DNA of 64,000 nt from UBA9926 sp018645765 (GTDB taxonomy: Bacteria; Pseudomonadota; Gammaproteobacteria; Pseudomonadales; Azotimanducaceae). Positions 24,155-34,231 of the stretch are shown here, piece by piece; the stretch's first letter is position 1, and every line of letters begins with the position of its first letter. Location of the stretch: NCBI GenBank assembly GCA_949372755.1, contig CASIBO010000008.1, positions 124,001 through 188,000 on the forward strand, given 5' to 3'. The notes below the pieces were generated by a model, which was not told the DNA's origin, searched no databases, and worked only from the letters and a program-made list of their open reading frames with translations. The translations under genes were made by a program, and so were the position numbers.

Positions 24155-25377
24155 TGGATCACCCAAAAATGGTGCTGGCCATAGCGCTACGCTTTTACTG
24201 CAATGGCGTGCTGCGGGGCGCCGGTCGACGCTATGTTCAATATGTAAATCGCGCCTCCGTGATCGGGCTCGCGCTTGGGACGGCGGCGCTTATCATGGTG
24301 GTCGCTGTCATGAATGGTTTCGACCGTGAACTTCAATCGCGTCTGCTCAGCGTGACCCCGCATTTGCTCGTTTCAGCGAATACACCCCGCGAACAGCTCA
24401 CAAGCCATGACAACGTGCAACAAGTACAGCCCTTTCTATCGGCAGACGTTTTATTGCTTGCGGATCAAGGTGGATTGTTGTTTCGCCTTCAAGGCCTAGC
24501 ACCAGATGATCACCAAGTGACAATCATGCAAGACGCCCTGCGAAAGGGCCGGTGGTGGACGCAGCAAGACTCGGCCCCCATCATTTTAGGCGCGCCCTTA
24601 GTTGAACGATTTGGTTATCGGCTTGGCCAATCCATTCCAGTGGCTTTGATCAAAATAGATCCAGAGACGCAACGGATTCAACCCCAGGTTTCGAGCTTTA
24701 TGCTAATTGGGACCTATGCACTCGGCGCAGAAACCGATCAGGCCATCGCGATCACCTCGCTTTCGGCACTGGCAAAAGTGCTTGATTTAACACCAACCCA
24801 ACGCTTGCATTTAAGAGACCCAATGGCGGTCCGAACGGTTCGAGAAGATCTCATCTCAAGAGGTATCACGCCTTTGAGCTCTTGGGAGCATGAGTTTGGT
24901 GCTTTTTTCCAAGCGGTTCAGCTCGAAAAATTAATGATGGGGCTTTTATTATCCGTTCTAGTTGGTCTTGCCCTTATTAGCCTGTCAGCAGGGATGCGTA
25001 TCGTGATGCTTGAAAAGCAGCAAACAACTGTCATTCTGATGACCTTAGGATTAACCGCGAAAGATTGTCGGCACGTCTTTTTGATTCAAAGCGCTTTGCT
25101 GTCGCTTACCGGGATTGCGATCGGCTCGCTCCTCGGCGTTCTGCTCGCCAGTCAATTGCCCGCACTAATGGCCGCAATTGAAGGCTTAACGGGCTTTTCG
25201 ATCGTCACAGGGAGTTACTTCTCTGACTTACCGGTCGATATTCGGCTGAGAGATACTGCCATGATCATTATCTTAGCCCTGCTCGCGTGTGCCTGGGTGA
25301 TGTGGCGATTGGTGCAATCTAATTTCCGGCTAGCGCAAGACCCCGCGCGCCCAAATAGCCCATCAGTCGGGATTTAA
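24151..25377 (+). CDS. lolE: Lipoprotein-releasing ABC transporter permease LolE
   Basis: At 408 residues it shares the topology of LolC: helix one at about 32-55 (VIGLALGTAALIMVVAVMNGFD), a periplasmic domain, and three C-terminal helices. The FtsX-family loop appears as EKQQTTVILMTLGLTAKDCRHVF. It forms the heterodimeric permease with LolC and LolD. The start ATG overlaps the lolD stop (ATGA at 24151-24154). It ends convergently with the DUF2062 gene, overlapping it by four bases. Confidence 0.92.
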   Translation: MMDHPKMVLAIALRFYCNGVLRGAGRRYVQYVNRASVIGLALGTAALIMVVAVMNGFDRELQSRLLSVTPHLLVSANTPREQLTSHDNVQQVQPFLSADVLLLADQGGLLFRLQGLAPDDHQVTIMQDALRKGRWWTQQDSAPIILGAPLVERFGYRLGQSIPVALIKIDPETQRIQPQVSSFMLIGTYALGAETDQAIAITSLSALAKVLDLTPTQRLHLRDPMAVRTVREDLISRGITPLSSWEHEFGAFFQAVQLEKLMMGLLLSVLVGLALISLSAGMRIVMLEKQQTTVILMTLGLTAKDCRHVFLIQSALLSLTGIAIGSLLGVLLASQLPALMAAIEGLTGFSIVTGSYFSDLPVDIRLRDTAMIIILALLACAWVMWRLVQSNFRLAQDPARPNSPSVGI

Positions 25378-25853
25378 TCGGACTTGGTCCGCAAGCCCCA
25401 ATAGAGCTGCACCGCGATAAACCCGAGCGCGCCCAAGGTCAAACCGCAGGTTAGGCACCCTACAATCAATGGCATCCAAATCTCGGCAAGTCGACTGGCG
25501 ATCCAGGCCCAGGACACATCATACGTCGATAAGTCAATCGACTGGCCCGTAATCCAGGCGCCCACCTCAAAGGCAAAGTACATCATGGGCGCCATGGTGA
25601 TCGGGTTACTGATCCAGACGAGCGCAATGGCAATGGGGATATTACAACGACGCCAAATGCATAATAGTAAACAAGGCGCCATTTGAAACGGTATGGGTAA
25701 GAAACAACACAGGAAGCCCCACAGAACCGCTTCAGAAACACTGTGACGGTTCATATGCCAAAGGTCCGCATCGTGAATAAACGCACCGAAAAGCCGAAAT
25801 ATCTTGTGATTTTGCAGCGTCTTTCGATCCGGTAGAAAGCGTTTAAAAGTCAT
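25374..25853 (-). CDS. DUF2062 membrane protein
   Basis: The protein has 159 residues. The DUF2062 pattern is clear: HRHSV-type SVSEAVLWGFLCCFLPIPFQM, RCNIPIAIALVWISNPITMAPMMYFAFEVG, with hydrophobic helices separated by short loops and a last helix near the C-terminus. This family often neighbours comEC or lolCDE in gammaproteobacteria, as here. Function is unknown. It is divergent from comEC with a 159-base gap that should hold both promoters. Confidence 0.88.
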   Translation of the reverse strand: MTFKRFLPDRKTLQNHKIFRLFGAFIHDADLWHMNRHSVSEAVLWGFLCCFLPIPFQMAPCLLLCIWRRCNIPIAIALVWISNPITMAPMMYFAFEVGAWITGQSIDLSTYDVSWAWIASRLAEIWMPLIVGCLTCGLTLGALGFIAVQLYWGLRTKSD

Positions 25854-26012
25854 GTGACTCGATAGTTTCCTTCAGACTCATCTGGGGTCAACTCACCGCA
25901 CGCAGGCCAGAGGTGGACAGGATGCCGGCAAACTAAATTCCTAAGCGTTGACGCACAACGCGCGTCGATTAAGTCGCAGAATATATAGCATGTTGTTCTT
26001 AGATACTACGGC

Positions 26013-28256
26013 ATGGCCCTGGCTGCGCTCACACTCTTAATCATTCAACGGGGTAGCCTTTTATTACCGGCCTTACCCAATATCGATCTGCTTTGGCTCG
26101 CCTTGCCTGCGGCAACGGCTGCCTTGTGGTATCCAAGCACTCGAATCCTGGGGTGGATCGTGATTGCTTTGCTCGTGCAATTTGAGCAACTGTCTATCTC
26201 GACCTACCCAAAGCAGCTAAACGTCTACCCGGGTCAAGCATTGCGAGTCACCGCAGAAGTAACCAGCTTGATCAGCCGTGGGCGGTATACGAACCGATTT
26301 ACCGCCGATATCCTACAGGCGCCGACGCCAAGTCGCCTCGAAGGACATCGAATCCAGCTGTTTTATGACCCAGCCGCATTAACCGCCGAGGTTGTACCGG
26401 GCAGTCGAATTAACGCCATCATTCAATTGACAGCTTTGCGAGGACTCGTTAACCCGCACTCAGGCCATAGCCACCAAAGAATGGTTTTTCGGGGCGTTTC
26501 GGGCCGCGGCACCTTGATTCATCATCAAACCCTGAGCGCGCAGCCGAATCCACTAAAATCCCTGACGCGCCGACATACGATCCAACGCTGGCTTGATGAT
26601 TCGTTATCAGCTAGCAGTAGTCAGGTCATTCAAGCCATCACCATTGGCGCGGCGACAACCATGGATCGGCAACAACGCGAACGCTTGCAAGCGACCGGCA
26701 CCCAACACTTAATGGTCATATCGGGCCTACATTTAAGTCTTGTGGGCTGGGGCATTTTTAGAATTCTGCGCTGGGTCGGGCTGCCCATCACCCATTGTTA
26801 TCTGCTCGCAGCGCTTGCTATCACCGGGTACTTTTGGATATCGGCGCAAGCGGTCTCTGTGCTGCGGGCGAGCCTTATGTGTCTGCTGGTGGTTGGGGCT
26901 GGCCTCGCGCGGAGTCGGATTGCCTTCAGCGACATCTACTGGTTTGCCATGATCGTGACGCTATTGCATTCACCCTGGGTGAGTGGCTTGCCGGGGTTCT
27001 GGTATTCCTTTACGTGTGTCGGTGTTTTATTGCTGATTTCAAACACTCAAAGGACTAAACCCCAGTCTGGGTGGTTGCGATTTTTGGTGTCGTTTAAAAC
27101 GCAAGTCCTACTGGCGTTGGCCGTGATGCCCCTAGGGTCTATTTTGACGGGATTTACGCCCTTAATCGGCCCCATTGCGAATCAAGTTGCCATTCCATTG
27201 ATGTCGATCATCGTGTTACCCCCGGCACTTGTCAGCATCTTGCTCTTTTTGATCAGCGAAGCCTTGCCTGGATCCTGGGTCCTATCAATGGCCCACGGTT
27301 TACTGAGGGTCAGCGACCTCGGGTTGCAATTATTTTGGATCGTCCTCGACTGCTTCGCAAACCTCGGGGTCTCGCTAACCCTTGCCCGCTTACCTGTTCT
27401 GTATCTGATCATTGTGTTCGCTGCTTTTTTGACCTTCATTGCAGGTCTTCGCTTACTACCCATCGCAGCGGTCATGGCGATTTGGCTTGCGTTGATCGCG
27501 CCAAAACTCTCGCGACCTGAATTTGCCACGCTCACGCTTCAGGTTATCGATGTCGGGCAAGGCAATAGTCTGTTGCTGCAAACGGCGCACCACAATCTGC
27601 TCTACGATGCGGGGCCGTTATCTCGGGGCGGCTTCGATGCTGGCGCCGCAATTGTTGTTCCGGCCTTGCGGTCTCAAGGCATTGACCAGTTACACCAGCT
27701 TATTATTTCCCACGGGGATGCGGACCATGCGGGCGGGCAGGGCAGCCTAGAACGCGCGTTGCAGATTAATGAAGTGATCGACCCCAGTCATGCTGATTGC
27801 CGAACCCAGAGAGCCTTTAAAATTGATGGCGTAAACTTCCAACTACTGAGTTGGCAGGCCGGCATGAATCGAAACAATCGTTCCTGTTTGCTTCAAGTGA
27901 CAGGGCCCGGCTTTAACCTGGTTTTGTCGGGCGATATTGAGGTTGAGGCAGAGCTCGCCCTAGTAAGCCAGTTGCAAGGTAACGTTGATTGGCTAATGGT
28001 CCCCCATCATGGCTCCAGAACCTCGTCGTCTCCGGCGCTGCTCAATCACCTCAGGCCGAAATGGGCGATCATCACGGCCGGATTCAACAATGCCTTCCAA
28101 CACCCCCACCCAGAAATCGTTAGCCGGTATCAAAATCGAGGCGCACGGTTGATGTCAACAGCCGAGGAGGGCGCCCTAATCTTTCGAGCCGATCGAGAAG
28201 GGCTGCATTGGGTGTCATCGGCAAGGCCCGCCCGCCAAAGATTTTGGTCTGATTAG
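26013..28256 (+). CDS. comEC: DNA internalization channel ComEC/Rec2
   Basis: ComEC carries single-stranded DNA across the inner membrane during natural transformation. The 747-residue protein has N-terminal helices with a DUF4131/OB-like region (about 60-200), the competence domain with membrane helices starting at the TQHLMVISGLHLSLVGWG motif, and a C-terminal metallo-beta-lactamase domain (about 510-735) with VIDVGQGNSLLLQ and the metal-binding ISHGDADHAGG. All three domains are complete. It precedes exbB in Pseudomonas-type order, but here tesB through the CoA-transferase gene lie between them. Confidence 0.92.
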   Translation: MALAALTLLIIQRGSLLLPALPNIDLLWLALPAATAALWYPSTRILGWIVIALLVQFEQLSISTYPKQLNVYPGQALRVTAEVTSLISRGRYTNRFTADILQAPTPSRLEGHRIQLFYDPAALTAEVVPGSRINAIIQLTALRGLVNPHSGHSHQRMVFRGVSGRGTLIHHQTLSAQPNPLKSLTRRHTIQRWLDDSLSASSSQVIQAITIGAATTMDRQQRERLQATGTQHLMVISGLHLSLVGWGIFRILRWVGLPITHCYLLAALAITGYFWISAQAVSVLRASLMCLLVVGAGLARSRIAFSDIYWFAMIVTLLHSPWVSGLPGFWYSFTCVGVLLLISNTQRTKPQSGWLRFLVSFKTQVLLALAVMPLGSILTGFTPLIGPIANQVAIPLMSIIVLPPALVSILLFLISEALPGSWVLSMAHGLLRVSDLGLQLFWIVLDCFANLGVSLTLARLPVLYLIIVFAAFLTFIAGLRLLPIAAVMAIWLALIAPKLSRPEFATLTLQVIDVGQGNSLLLQTAHHNLLYDAGPLSRGGFDAGAAIVVPALRSQGIDQLHQLIISHGDADHAGGQGSLERALQINEVIDPSHADCRTQRAFKIDGVNFQLLSWQAGMNRNNRSCLLQVTGPGFNLVLSGDIEVEAELALVSQLQGNVDWLMVPHHGSRTSSSPALLNHLRPKWAIITAGFNNAFQHPHPEIVSRYQNRGARLMSTAEEGALIFRADREGLHWVSSARPARQRFWSD

Positions 28257-28316
28257 CGGCGAGGCCTTGCAATTGGTTCGCAAAGTGTAGATCCTTGCGC
28301 CCGTTTCAACCCTCAA

Positions 28317-29177
28317 ATGAGATCTCTCTTGGACAAACCAACTCTTATTGACCAACTCGATTTGGAGCAGATTGAAACCAATCTATTCCGGGGCACTAGC
28401 GAAGACCTTGGGACCCCTCGCGTTTTCGGTGGCCAGGTTATTGGTCAGGCGCTCATTGCAGCACTTCGGACGGTTGAAGGGCGGCATTGCCACTCGCTCC
28501 ACGGTTATTTTCTGCGCCCGGGAGACCCGACGCGACCGATTATTTATGAGGTCGACCGTATTCGGGATGGCCGAAGTTTCACCACCAGGCGGGTCGTGGC
28601 AATCCAAGCGGGGCAGGCCATCTTCAATATGTCTTGTAGTTTTCAGGTGTTGGAAGCCGGCCTGAGCCATCAAAGTGACATGCCAGATGTGCCCCTACCA
28701 GACGAGATCCCTGATGATTCGGAGGCCATGGCAGCTCGACTCGAACAGCTGCCACCGGCTCTGCGCGAAATGATGATGCGGCAGAGTCCAATTGAACTCA
28801 AGCGGGTCGAGCCGGTTGATTTCCTAAACCCGGTGAAACGGGCGCCCAAGCAACACACTTGGTTTCGCGCGCGGCAACCACTGGGCGACGACATCGCTAT
28901 GCACCAATGTTTGCTAGCCTATGCCTCCGATATGGGCATTTTGAGCACCTGCACGCTACCTCATGGCAAATCGTTCTTGACGGGTTTGATGACGGCGAGC
29001 TTAGACCATGCCATGTGGTTCCACAGACCCTTCCGGTTCGACGAGTGGATCTTGTTCGAACAAGACTCCCCGGCCGCCGGGGGTGCCCGCGGTTTCAATC
29101 GCGGCAGCATGTTCACAGAAGCGGGGCTCCTGATTGCATCAGTTGCTCAAGAAGGTTTGATCCGAGAAATCGACTAA
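28317..29177 (+). CDS. tesB: Acyl-CoA thioesterase II TesB
   Basis: The enzyme hydrolyses medium- and long-chain acyl-CoA. At 286 residues it has the same length as E. coli TesB. It is a double hotdog, with RVFGGQVIGQALIAA and CHSLHGYFLRPGDP in the first half and CLLAYASDMGIL, SLDHAMWFHRPFRFDEW in the second. These include the conserved Asp of the DM/G motif and the LDHAMWFH helix. It lies 60 bases downstream of comEC. Family identity is firm; the physiological substrate is not determinable from sequence. Confidence 0.94.
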   Translation: MRSLLDKPTLIDQLDLEQIETNLFRGTSEDLGTPRVFGGQVIGQALIAALRTVEGRHCHSLHGYFLRPGDPTRPIIYEVDRIRDGRSFTTRRVVAIQAGQAIFNMSCSFQVLEAGLSHQSDMPDVPLPDEIPDDSEAMAARLEQLPPALREMMMRQSPIELKRVEPVDFLNPVKRAPKQHTWFRARQPLGDDIAMHQCLLAYASDMGILSTCTLPHGKSFLTGLMTASLDHAMWFHRPFRFDEWILFEQDSPAAGGARGFNRGSMFTEAGLLIASVAQEGLIREID

Positions 29178-29198
29178 TGCCGTGCCTGGAGCTGGTAG

Positions 29199-29675
29199 CT
29201 ATCGAGGCGTGACGCGCTTTAGCGCCTTTACCAATTGCTGCTTATCGGCCTGACTGAGAAACTCACCGAGTTCTGACTCGTGATTATGGCTCCGGATGGC
29301 TATTCGGGACACACCCCAAGGGTGCGGCGGTGGGGATACGAGATATTTAGCCCAAAGACGTTGATAGGTAATCGCTTGATTGGGCTGGCGAACGCCCTGT
29401 TCAATGCTTACAAGATCGTCTGATACCGTGATGACTTCTTGACGGTTGCATTGCCGATTGCAGTAAAACATGCATGCCGCCAGTGCGCCCATCTCGATAA
29501 TGGAAAATGGCAGGATCATCCAGGCGCCCGCAATCAAAAAGCCGACGCTTACGGTGCCCGACACGATCATCAGGGTGTACAGGAGATACAAGTTGAATCG
29601 CCAAGTACCGGATGCATTCGGGCGCAATACGATTTGCCCGGTTTGCGTTGTGTCGTCAATATCCAGTTCCACCAT
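29199..29675 (-). CDS. DUF2244 membrane protein
   Basis: This 158-residue protein has two adjacent hydrophobic helices (about 31-75: LLYTLMIVSGTVSVGFLIAG and MILPFSIIEMGALAACMFY) and then a soluble C-terminal domain with EVITVSDDLVSIEQG and a SHNHESELGEFLSQADKQQLV tail. This layout matches DUF2244 integral membrane proteins of proteobacteria, often near cytochrome oxidase genes elsewhere. No function is known. It sits 14 bases after hisC's end in the same direction. Confidence 0.75.
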   Translation of the reverse strand: MVELDIDDTTQTGQIVLRPNASGTWRFNLYLLYTLMIVSGTVSVGFLIAGAWMILPFSIIEMGALAACMFYCNRQCNRQEVITVSDDLVSIEQGVRQPNQAITYQRLWAKYLVSPPPHPWGVSRIAIRSHNHESELGEFLSQADKQQLVKALKRVTPR

Positions 29676-29689
29676 GATCTTGCGATCCT

Positions 29690-30799
29690 CTACGTCGACG
29701 CGCTGAACGGCTCACCTTGAAGGAGCGCCGCAAGATGAGCGCGTAGTTGCGCATTTTCTTGCACTGTCCCAACGGTAATACGAAGCTTGTCCTGCAAACG
29801 ATCATGAGAAAAGTAACGCACTAAAATATGCCTTGCTTTCAAACCCTCATACAGCGCTTCAGCGCTCAAGGGGCTCTCAAGGGGCACCGTGACCAGCAGG
29901 AAATTGCATTCAGACGCAAATACCTGCAGACCCAGCGCCTGAAGGTCACGACACAGGTCCGTACGGTTTAAACGTACCTGCTCCCAAACTGACTTTGCGT
30001 AGGCTTGATCGGCTAACGCAGCTTCCGCGAGTTGTTGACTAATTGCATCGAGGTTGTAGCTATCGCGCGTCTTGTGCAGCATCGGTTCAATAAGATGCTC
30101 GGGGCCAATGCCGTAACCCACTCTCAAACCAGCCAGGCCGTAGCCTTTGCTGAGCGTTCTAAGCAAGACGATATTATCTGAGGTGACCGCTAATTGCGTC
30201 AGGTCATGGGTGTCGTCACCCACAAAATCCACGTAAGCCTCATCAATCACGAGAATACCTTCAATCTCTGACGCCAAAACCCGCAAGGTCTCTTGGTCGA
30301 TCAAACGGCCACTCGGGGCATGGGGATTGACGATAAATGTAAGCTGGCATTGATGCTCGGTAATCACGCTCGAAAAGTCGTGGGGTAGAGACCAATCCGC
30401 CTCGAGGGGAATCGAGGCGACCGTCGCGTCTTGAATTGCTGTGAGAATTGGGTACAGGGAGTAGGTCGGGTCGGTCATGCCGACGCAGGCCCCAGGGTCA
30501 ACGAAGGTCGTCAGTAATAGCCGCAACAACTCATCGCCCCCGCGCGTTGCAATGACGTTTTCGCGCGCAACCTGATGAACCGATGCCGCAGTCGATCGAA
30601 AACGGTCTGCGGTCGGTTGTGGGTAACGCCTCAACGATTCGATTGCAAAGCGCTCGATTGCCTCTTGCACTTTCGGCGAGGTCGGGTAGGGGCTCTCGTT
30701 CGTATTCAGTTTTATAACGGGTACATCAACGGGTTGTTCACCCGGCACGTAGCCTGCAAGCTTTGCAATATTGCGCCGTTCAAAGTGTTTACGACTCAT
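29690..30799 (-). CDS. hisC: Histidinol-phosphate aminotransferase HisC
   Basis: HisC is a PLP aminotransferase acting on imidazole-acetol phosphate and glutamate in histidine synthesis. It has 369 residues. It starts with the family motif KLNTNESPYPTSPKV, has VIDEAYVDF near residue 187, and carries the PLP lysine in RTLSKGYGLAGLRVGYG. It overlaps the greB end by 11 bases (30789-30799), so it is coupled to greB. It stands outside a his operon; many gammaproteobacteria have a second HisC-like gene with broader aromatic or phosphoserine activity, so the exact role is slightly open. Confidence 0.9.
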   Translation of the reverse strand: MSRKHFERRNIAKLAGYVPGEQPVDVPVIKLNTNESPYPTSPKVQEAIERFAIESLRRYPQPTADRFRSTAASVHQVARENVIATRGGDELLRLLLTTFVDPGACVGMTDPTYSLYPILTAIQDATVASIPLEADWSLPHDFSSVITEHQCQLTFIVNPHAPSGRLIDQETLRVLASEIEGILVIDEAYVDFVGDDTHDLTQLAVTSDNIVLLRTLSKGYGLAGLRVGYGIGPEHLIEPMLHKTRDSYNLDAISQQLAEAALADQAYAKSVWEQVRLNRTDLCRDLQALGLQVFASECNFLLVTVPLESPLSAEALYEGLKARHILVRYFSHDRLQDKLRITVGTVQENAQLRAHLAALLQGEPFSAST

Positions 30800-31280
30800 C
30801 TAAAAACCCCTCATAGCTGACGCCCAATACCTCAGCAAAAATTTTACCGGCGGGCCGCTCAATAATAACCTCATCGCCGCTTCTTTTGCCCAATAAGCCT
30901 TTTGCTACCGGACTATTTAAGCTGATCCAACCCTGGGCTAAGTCGAATTCATCTTCGCCGACAATTCTGAGCGTCATCAGGTCATCATTATCGAGTTGAA
31001 GTCGAACCCAGGCACCAAAAAAAATTTTCTCGGTATCTTTCGGCGTTCGATCCACAACTTCTAAAACATCGAGACGTTTTTCAAGAAACCGGACTCTGCG
31101 GTCAATCTCTCGGAGTAGCCGTTTGCCATAAATATAATCTGCGTTTTCAGAGCGATCGCCTAGGGCCGCTGCCGCAGAGACCTGTTGGGTGATTTTCGGA
31201 CGTTTGTCCCGCCACAGATATTGCAACTCGGCTCGGAGATTACTTGCGCCTTGCGGCGTAATGTAGACCTTTTCGCTCAC
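30789..31280 (-). CDS. greB: Transcription elongation factor GreB
   Basis: GreB binds RNA polymerase and stimulates cleavage of backtracked RNA. It has 163 residues from a GTG start. The N-terminal coiled coil contains the acidic tip region LGDRSENADYIYGKRLLREI, and the YGKRLLREIDRRVRFLEKRL stretch distinguishes GreB from GreA. The C-terminal domain has SPVAKGLLGKRSGDEV. It is followed by overlapping hisC and is divergent from clpB across a 372-base gap. Confidence 0.95.
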   Translation of the reverse strand: MSEKVYITPQGASNLRAELQYLWRDKRPKITQQVSAAAALGDRSENADYIYGKRLLREIDRRVRFLEKRLDVLEVVDRTPKDTEKIFFGAWVRLQLDNDDLMTLRIVGEDEFDLAQGWISLNSPVAKGLLGKRSGDEVIIERPAGKIFAEVLGVSYEGFLDES

Positions 31281-31652
31281 CTTGATGCCCTCGTAGAATG
31301 TTGGACCTGAAGCACGATTATCGAAACCGAATACAGCGACTAGTCTCCGCTAACTGTCGCTGGCGGTAAACACCGCAATCGGGGCGCTTGAAAACATTGC
31401 GCATAAACCATGCTGACGGTTACCGTTTCTGATCGCATCGTGACGAGATCGCCAAATGGCGTTGCTGCTTAAACCAGAAATTTAATTCCGAAATGATGCC
31501 GTGTCTTAGCCTTCAAAACGCGATCAGCTCTCTTGAGCTTTCGGTCAGCACAGACCGATTGCCCTTGAATTCCGCAAGAGGAGTATTATACATAAGCCCA
31601 AGCGCGAAAAACGCGACGCATAAGCAGATTATCGAATCACTGAGGATTCACA
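31281..31652. other. Divergent greB-clpB intergenic region (372 bases)
   Basis: No gene is visible. The clpB ribosome binding site (GAGGATTCACA) lies just before 31653. CTTGAA at 31564-31569 and CTTGAG at 31532-31537 resemble sigma-32 -35 elements, as expected for clpB, but neither has a convincing CCCCAT-type -10 at the right spacing; TATTAT at 31584-31589 could be a sigma-70 -10. Small inverted repeats ACGGTTACCGT and GCGGTAAACACCGC are present without T-runs. I cannot place either promoter firmly. Confidence 0.4.
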
Positions 31653-34229
31653 ATGAGAATGGATAAATTGACCACCGCCGTGCAAGAGGCGCTATCTGAC
31701 GGGCAATCTTTGGCCGTTCAAAAAGATCACAACATCTTGACGCCTGTTCATATATTTTCCGCGTTGCTTCAAGATCGGGCAGGCACCGTTTGGACGCTCC
31801 TGGGTCAAATGGGTGTAAACCTTGAGCAGCTATCAAAGGGGGTGAGCGGTTTATTGGCTGTGCTGCCCGTTGTTAAACCGAATCGCGGTGAGGTCCAGCC
31901 CGGTCCAGAACTGATTCGCTGGCTGAACCTCGCTGAGAAAAAAGCCCACGAGTTAGGGGACGACTTTATTTCAACCGAAGTACTGTTATTGTCGCTTTTT
32001 GAAGGCACGGACGCGTTAGCCAAACAGCTACAGAGCAGTGGCATCGACCCGGACGCTTTAACGCGCGCAATCAAACAATCTCGCAATGGTGGTCAGGTTG
32101 ACAATGAAGGCTCGGAAGACGAGCGCCAGGCGCTTGAAAAGTACACGGTTGATCTGACCGAGCTTGCTCGCTCAGGAAAATTGGATCCGGTCATCGGCCG
32201 CGATAGTGAAATCAGACGAACCATTCAGGTGTTGCAGCGTCGGACTAAAAATAACCCGGTACTTATTGGCGCGCCAGGCGTCGGCAAGACCGCAATTGTT
32301 GAGGGCTTGGCGCTCCGAATTATTAATCAGGAGGTGCCGGAAGGTCTCCGCCATAAAATTATTTTGTCCTTAGATTTAGCAGCGCTGGTCGCGGGCGCAA
32401 AATTTCGTGGTGAGTTCGAAGAAAGGCTAAAAGCGGTTCTAAAAGCGCTAGAGAGTCGGCGAGACGACGTTATTTTGTTTATTGATGAGTTGCATACGGT
32501 TGTGGGTGCGGGCCGGGCGGAGGGCTCGATGGATGCTGGCAATATGCTAAAGCCTGCACTCGCGCGTGGCGACCTGCATTGTCTGGGTGCAACAACACTT
32601 GATGAATATCGACAATATATTGAATCGGATAAGGCCCTAGAGCGGCGCTTTCAGCGCGTTCAGGTCAATGAGCCCAGCACTCAGGATGCGATTGCGATTC
32701 TTAGAGGCCTTAAAGAACGTTATGAACTGCACCATGGTGTGACCATCACCGATCCAGCAATTATTTCGGCGGTCCAACTTTCCCAGCGCTACATCACAGA
32801 CCGCCAGCTGCCCGATAAAGCCATCGATCTTATTGATGAATCCGCCAGCTCAATTCGGATGGAAATCGATTCAAAACCGGAAGAGATGGATCAACTGGAA
32901 AGAAAGCTTATTCAACTCAAAATTGAGCGTGAGGCGCTCAGCCGAGAAGAAGATAGTCAGTCGAAAAAACGACTGGAAGAGCTTGAGGGTGATATTTTAG
33001 ACCTAGAGCGAGCTTTTGCGGACTTAGATGAAGTTTGGCGGCGGGAGAAACATTTACATCAGGGTGCTCAGAATCTGAAAGAGTCTTTGGATCAAGCTCG
33101 GCAAGAGCTCGAGGTAGCCAGGCGAGCCGGGGACCTGACTCGGATGTCCGAGTTGCAATATGGCCAAATCCCTGCGCTTGAAAAGCAAATCGAAGACCAG
33201 GCCAGTGGCCATAAAGTTGCGGCAAAACTTTTCAGAAACCAGGTGACTGAGGACGAAATTGCCGAAGTCGTGTCAAAATGGACGGGGATTCCCATTCACA
33301 AAATGCTGGCCAGTGACCGTGAAAAACTCTTAGAACTCGAAACGGAATTGGCGCGCCGGGTCGTTGGTCAGACAGACGCAGTCTCAGCCATCGCCAATGC
33401 CGTGCGCCGCGCTCGCGCAGGGTTGTCTGATCCAAACCGCCCCAATGGTTCTTTCTTGTTTTTAGGCCCAACAGGCGTTGGCAAAACAGAGCTTTCGAAA
33501 GCCTTGGCCGAAAATTTGTTCGATTCGGAACAAGCACTCATCCGGCTGGACATGTCGGAATACATGGAAAAGCATTCTGTATCCCGCTTGATTGGCGCCC
33601 CACCGGGTTATGTGGGCTACGAGACAGGCGGCTACCTGACAGAGCAAGTTCGGCGCAAGCCCTATGCGGTCATATTGTTAGATGAGATTGAGAAGGCGCA
33701 CCCCGATGTTTTTAATATCTTGCTGCAAGTACTCGACGATGGTCGTCTGACCGACAGTCAGGGCAGAACCGTGGATTTCAAAAACACGGTCCTCATTATG
33801 ACCTCGAATCTCGCCTCTGACGTGATCCAGTCTGCAGGGGGTGCATCGAGCTCAGATGAGATCAAAGACGCGGTGATGGCAGTCGTCAAACAGCACTTTC
33901 GACCAGAGTTCTTAAACCGGATCGATGACAGTGTGGTTTTTCAACCCCTGACAGAGATCAATATTAAAGCCATTGCGCGCATTCAAGTTGATGGTCTGCT
34001 GGCGCGGATCGCGGAGCAGGGTATCGAGATGACGTTGCAAGATGAAGTCTTCAACAACCTAGCTGAGGCGGGCTTTGATCCGGCTTACGGCGCAAGGCCC
34101 CTGAAACGACTGATTCAGCGGATGATTGAGAATCCGCTAGCTGAAGCGATTTTGTCTGGCGCCGTGGACCAAACGCGTCCAGTAGTGGTTGCCATGTCGG
34201 ATCAAGGTCTCGTTTTTAAGCACAAGTAA
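31653..34229 (+). CDS. clpB: ATP-dependent disaggregase ClpB
   Basis: ClpB solubilises aggregated proteins together with DnaK. The 858 residues match E. coli ClpB (857). An N-terminal Clp_N double repeat (about 1-145) is followed by AAA1 with Walker A GAPGVGKTA (about 206-214) and Walker B VILFIDELH. The M-domain coiled coil (about 410-520, Glu/Arg-rich) follows. AAA2 has Walker A GPTGVGKTE (about 607-615), VILLDEIEKAH and the YARPLKR-type GARPLKR sensor-2. The coiled-coil M-domain separates it from ClpA and ClpC. Its stop is only two bases before a LexA box, with no terminator between. Confidence 0.97.
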   Translation: MRMDKLTTAVQEALSDGQSLAVQKDHNILTPVHIFSALLQDRAGTVWTLLGQMGVNLEQLSKGVSGLLAVLPVVKPNRGEVQPGPELIRWLNLAEKKAHELGDDFISTEVLLLSLFEGTDALAKQLQSSGIDPDALTRAIKQSRNGGQVDNEGSEDERQALEKYTVDLTELARSGKLDPVIGRDSEIRRTIQVLQRRTKNNPVLIGAPGVGKTAIVEGLALRIINQEVPEGLRHKIILSLDLAALVAGAKFRGEFEERLKAVLKALESRRDDVILFIDELHTVVGAGRAEGSMDAGNMLKPALARGDLHCLGATTLDEYRQYIESDKALERRFQRVQVNEPSTQDAIAILRGLKERYELHHGVTITDPAIISAVQLSQRYITDRQLPDKAIDLIDESASSIRMEIDSKPEEMDQLERKLIQLKIEREALSREEDSQSKKRLEELEGDILDLERAFADLDEVWRREKHLHQGAQNLKESLDQARQELEVARRAGDLTRMSELQYGQIPALEKQIEDQASGHKVAAKLFRNQVTEDEIAEVVSKWTGIPIHKMLASDREKLLELETELARRVVGQTDAVSAIANAVRRARAGLSDPNRPNGSFLFLGPTGVGKTELSKALAENLFDSEQALIRLDMSEYMEKHSVSRLIGAPPGYVGYETGGYLTEQVRRKPYAVILLDEIEKAHPDVFNILLQVLDDGRLTDSQGRTVDFKNTVLIMTSNLASDVIQSAGGASSSDEIKDAVMAVVKQHFRPEFLNRIDDSVVFQPLTEINIKAIARIQVDGLLARIAEQGIEMTLQDEVFNNLAEAGFDPAYGARPLKRLIQRMIENPLAEAILSGAVDQTRPVVVAMSDQGLVFKHK

Positions 34230-34231
34230 CA

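Noticed and set aside
31440..31580. Possible tRNA-Sec (selC) from a TTCAAAA stretch in the greB-clpB gap
   Set aside because: No matching acceptor stem, no T-arm consensus and no long variable arm could be drawn; selC was not found anywhere in the window.
31532..31600. Sigma-32 promoter for clpB
   Set aside because: CTTGAA-like -35 elements exist, but no CCCCAT-like -10 at 13-17 bases; not strong enough to list as a promoter.
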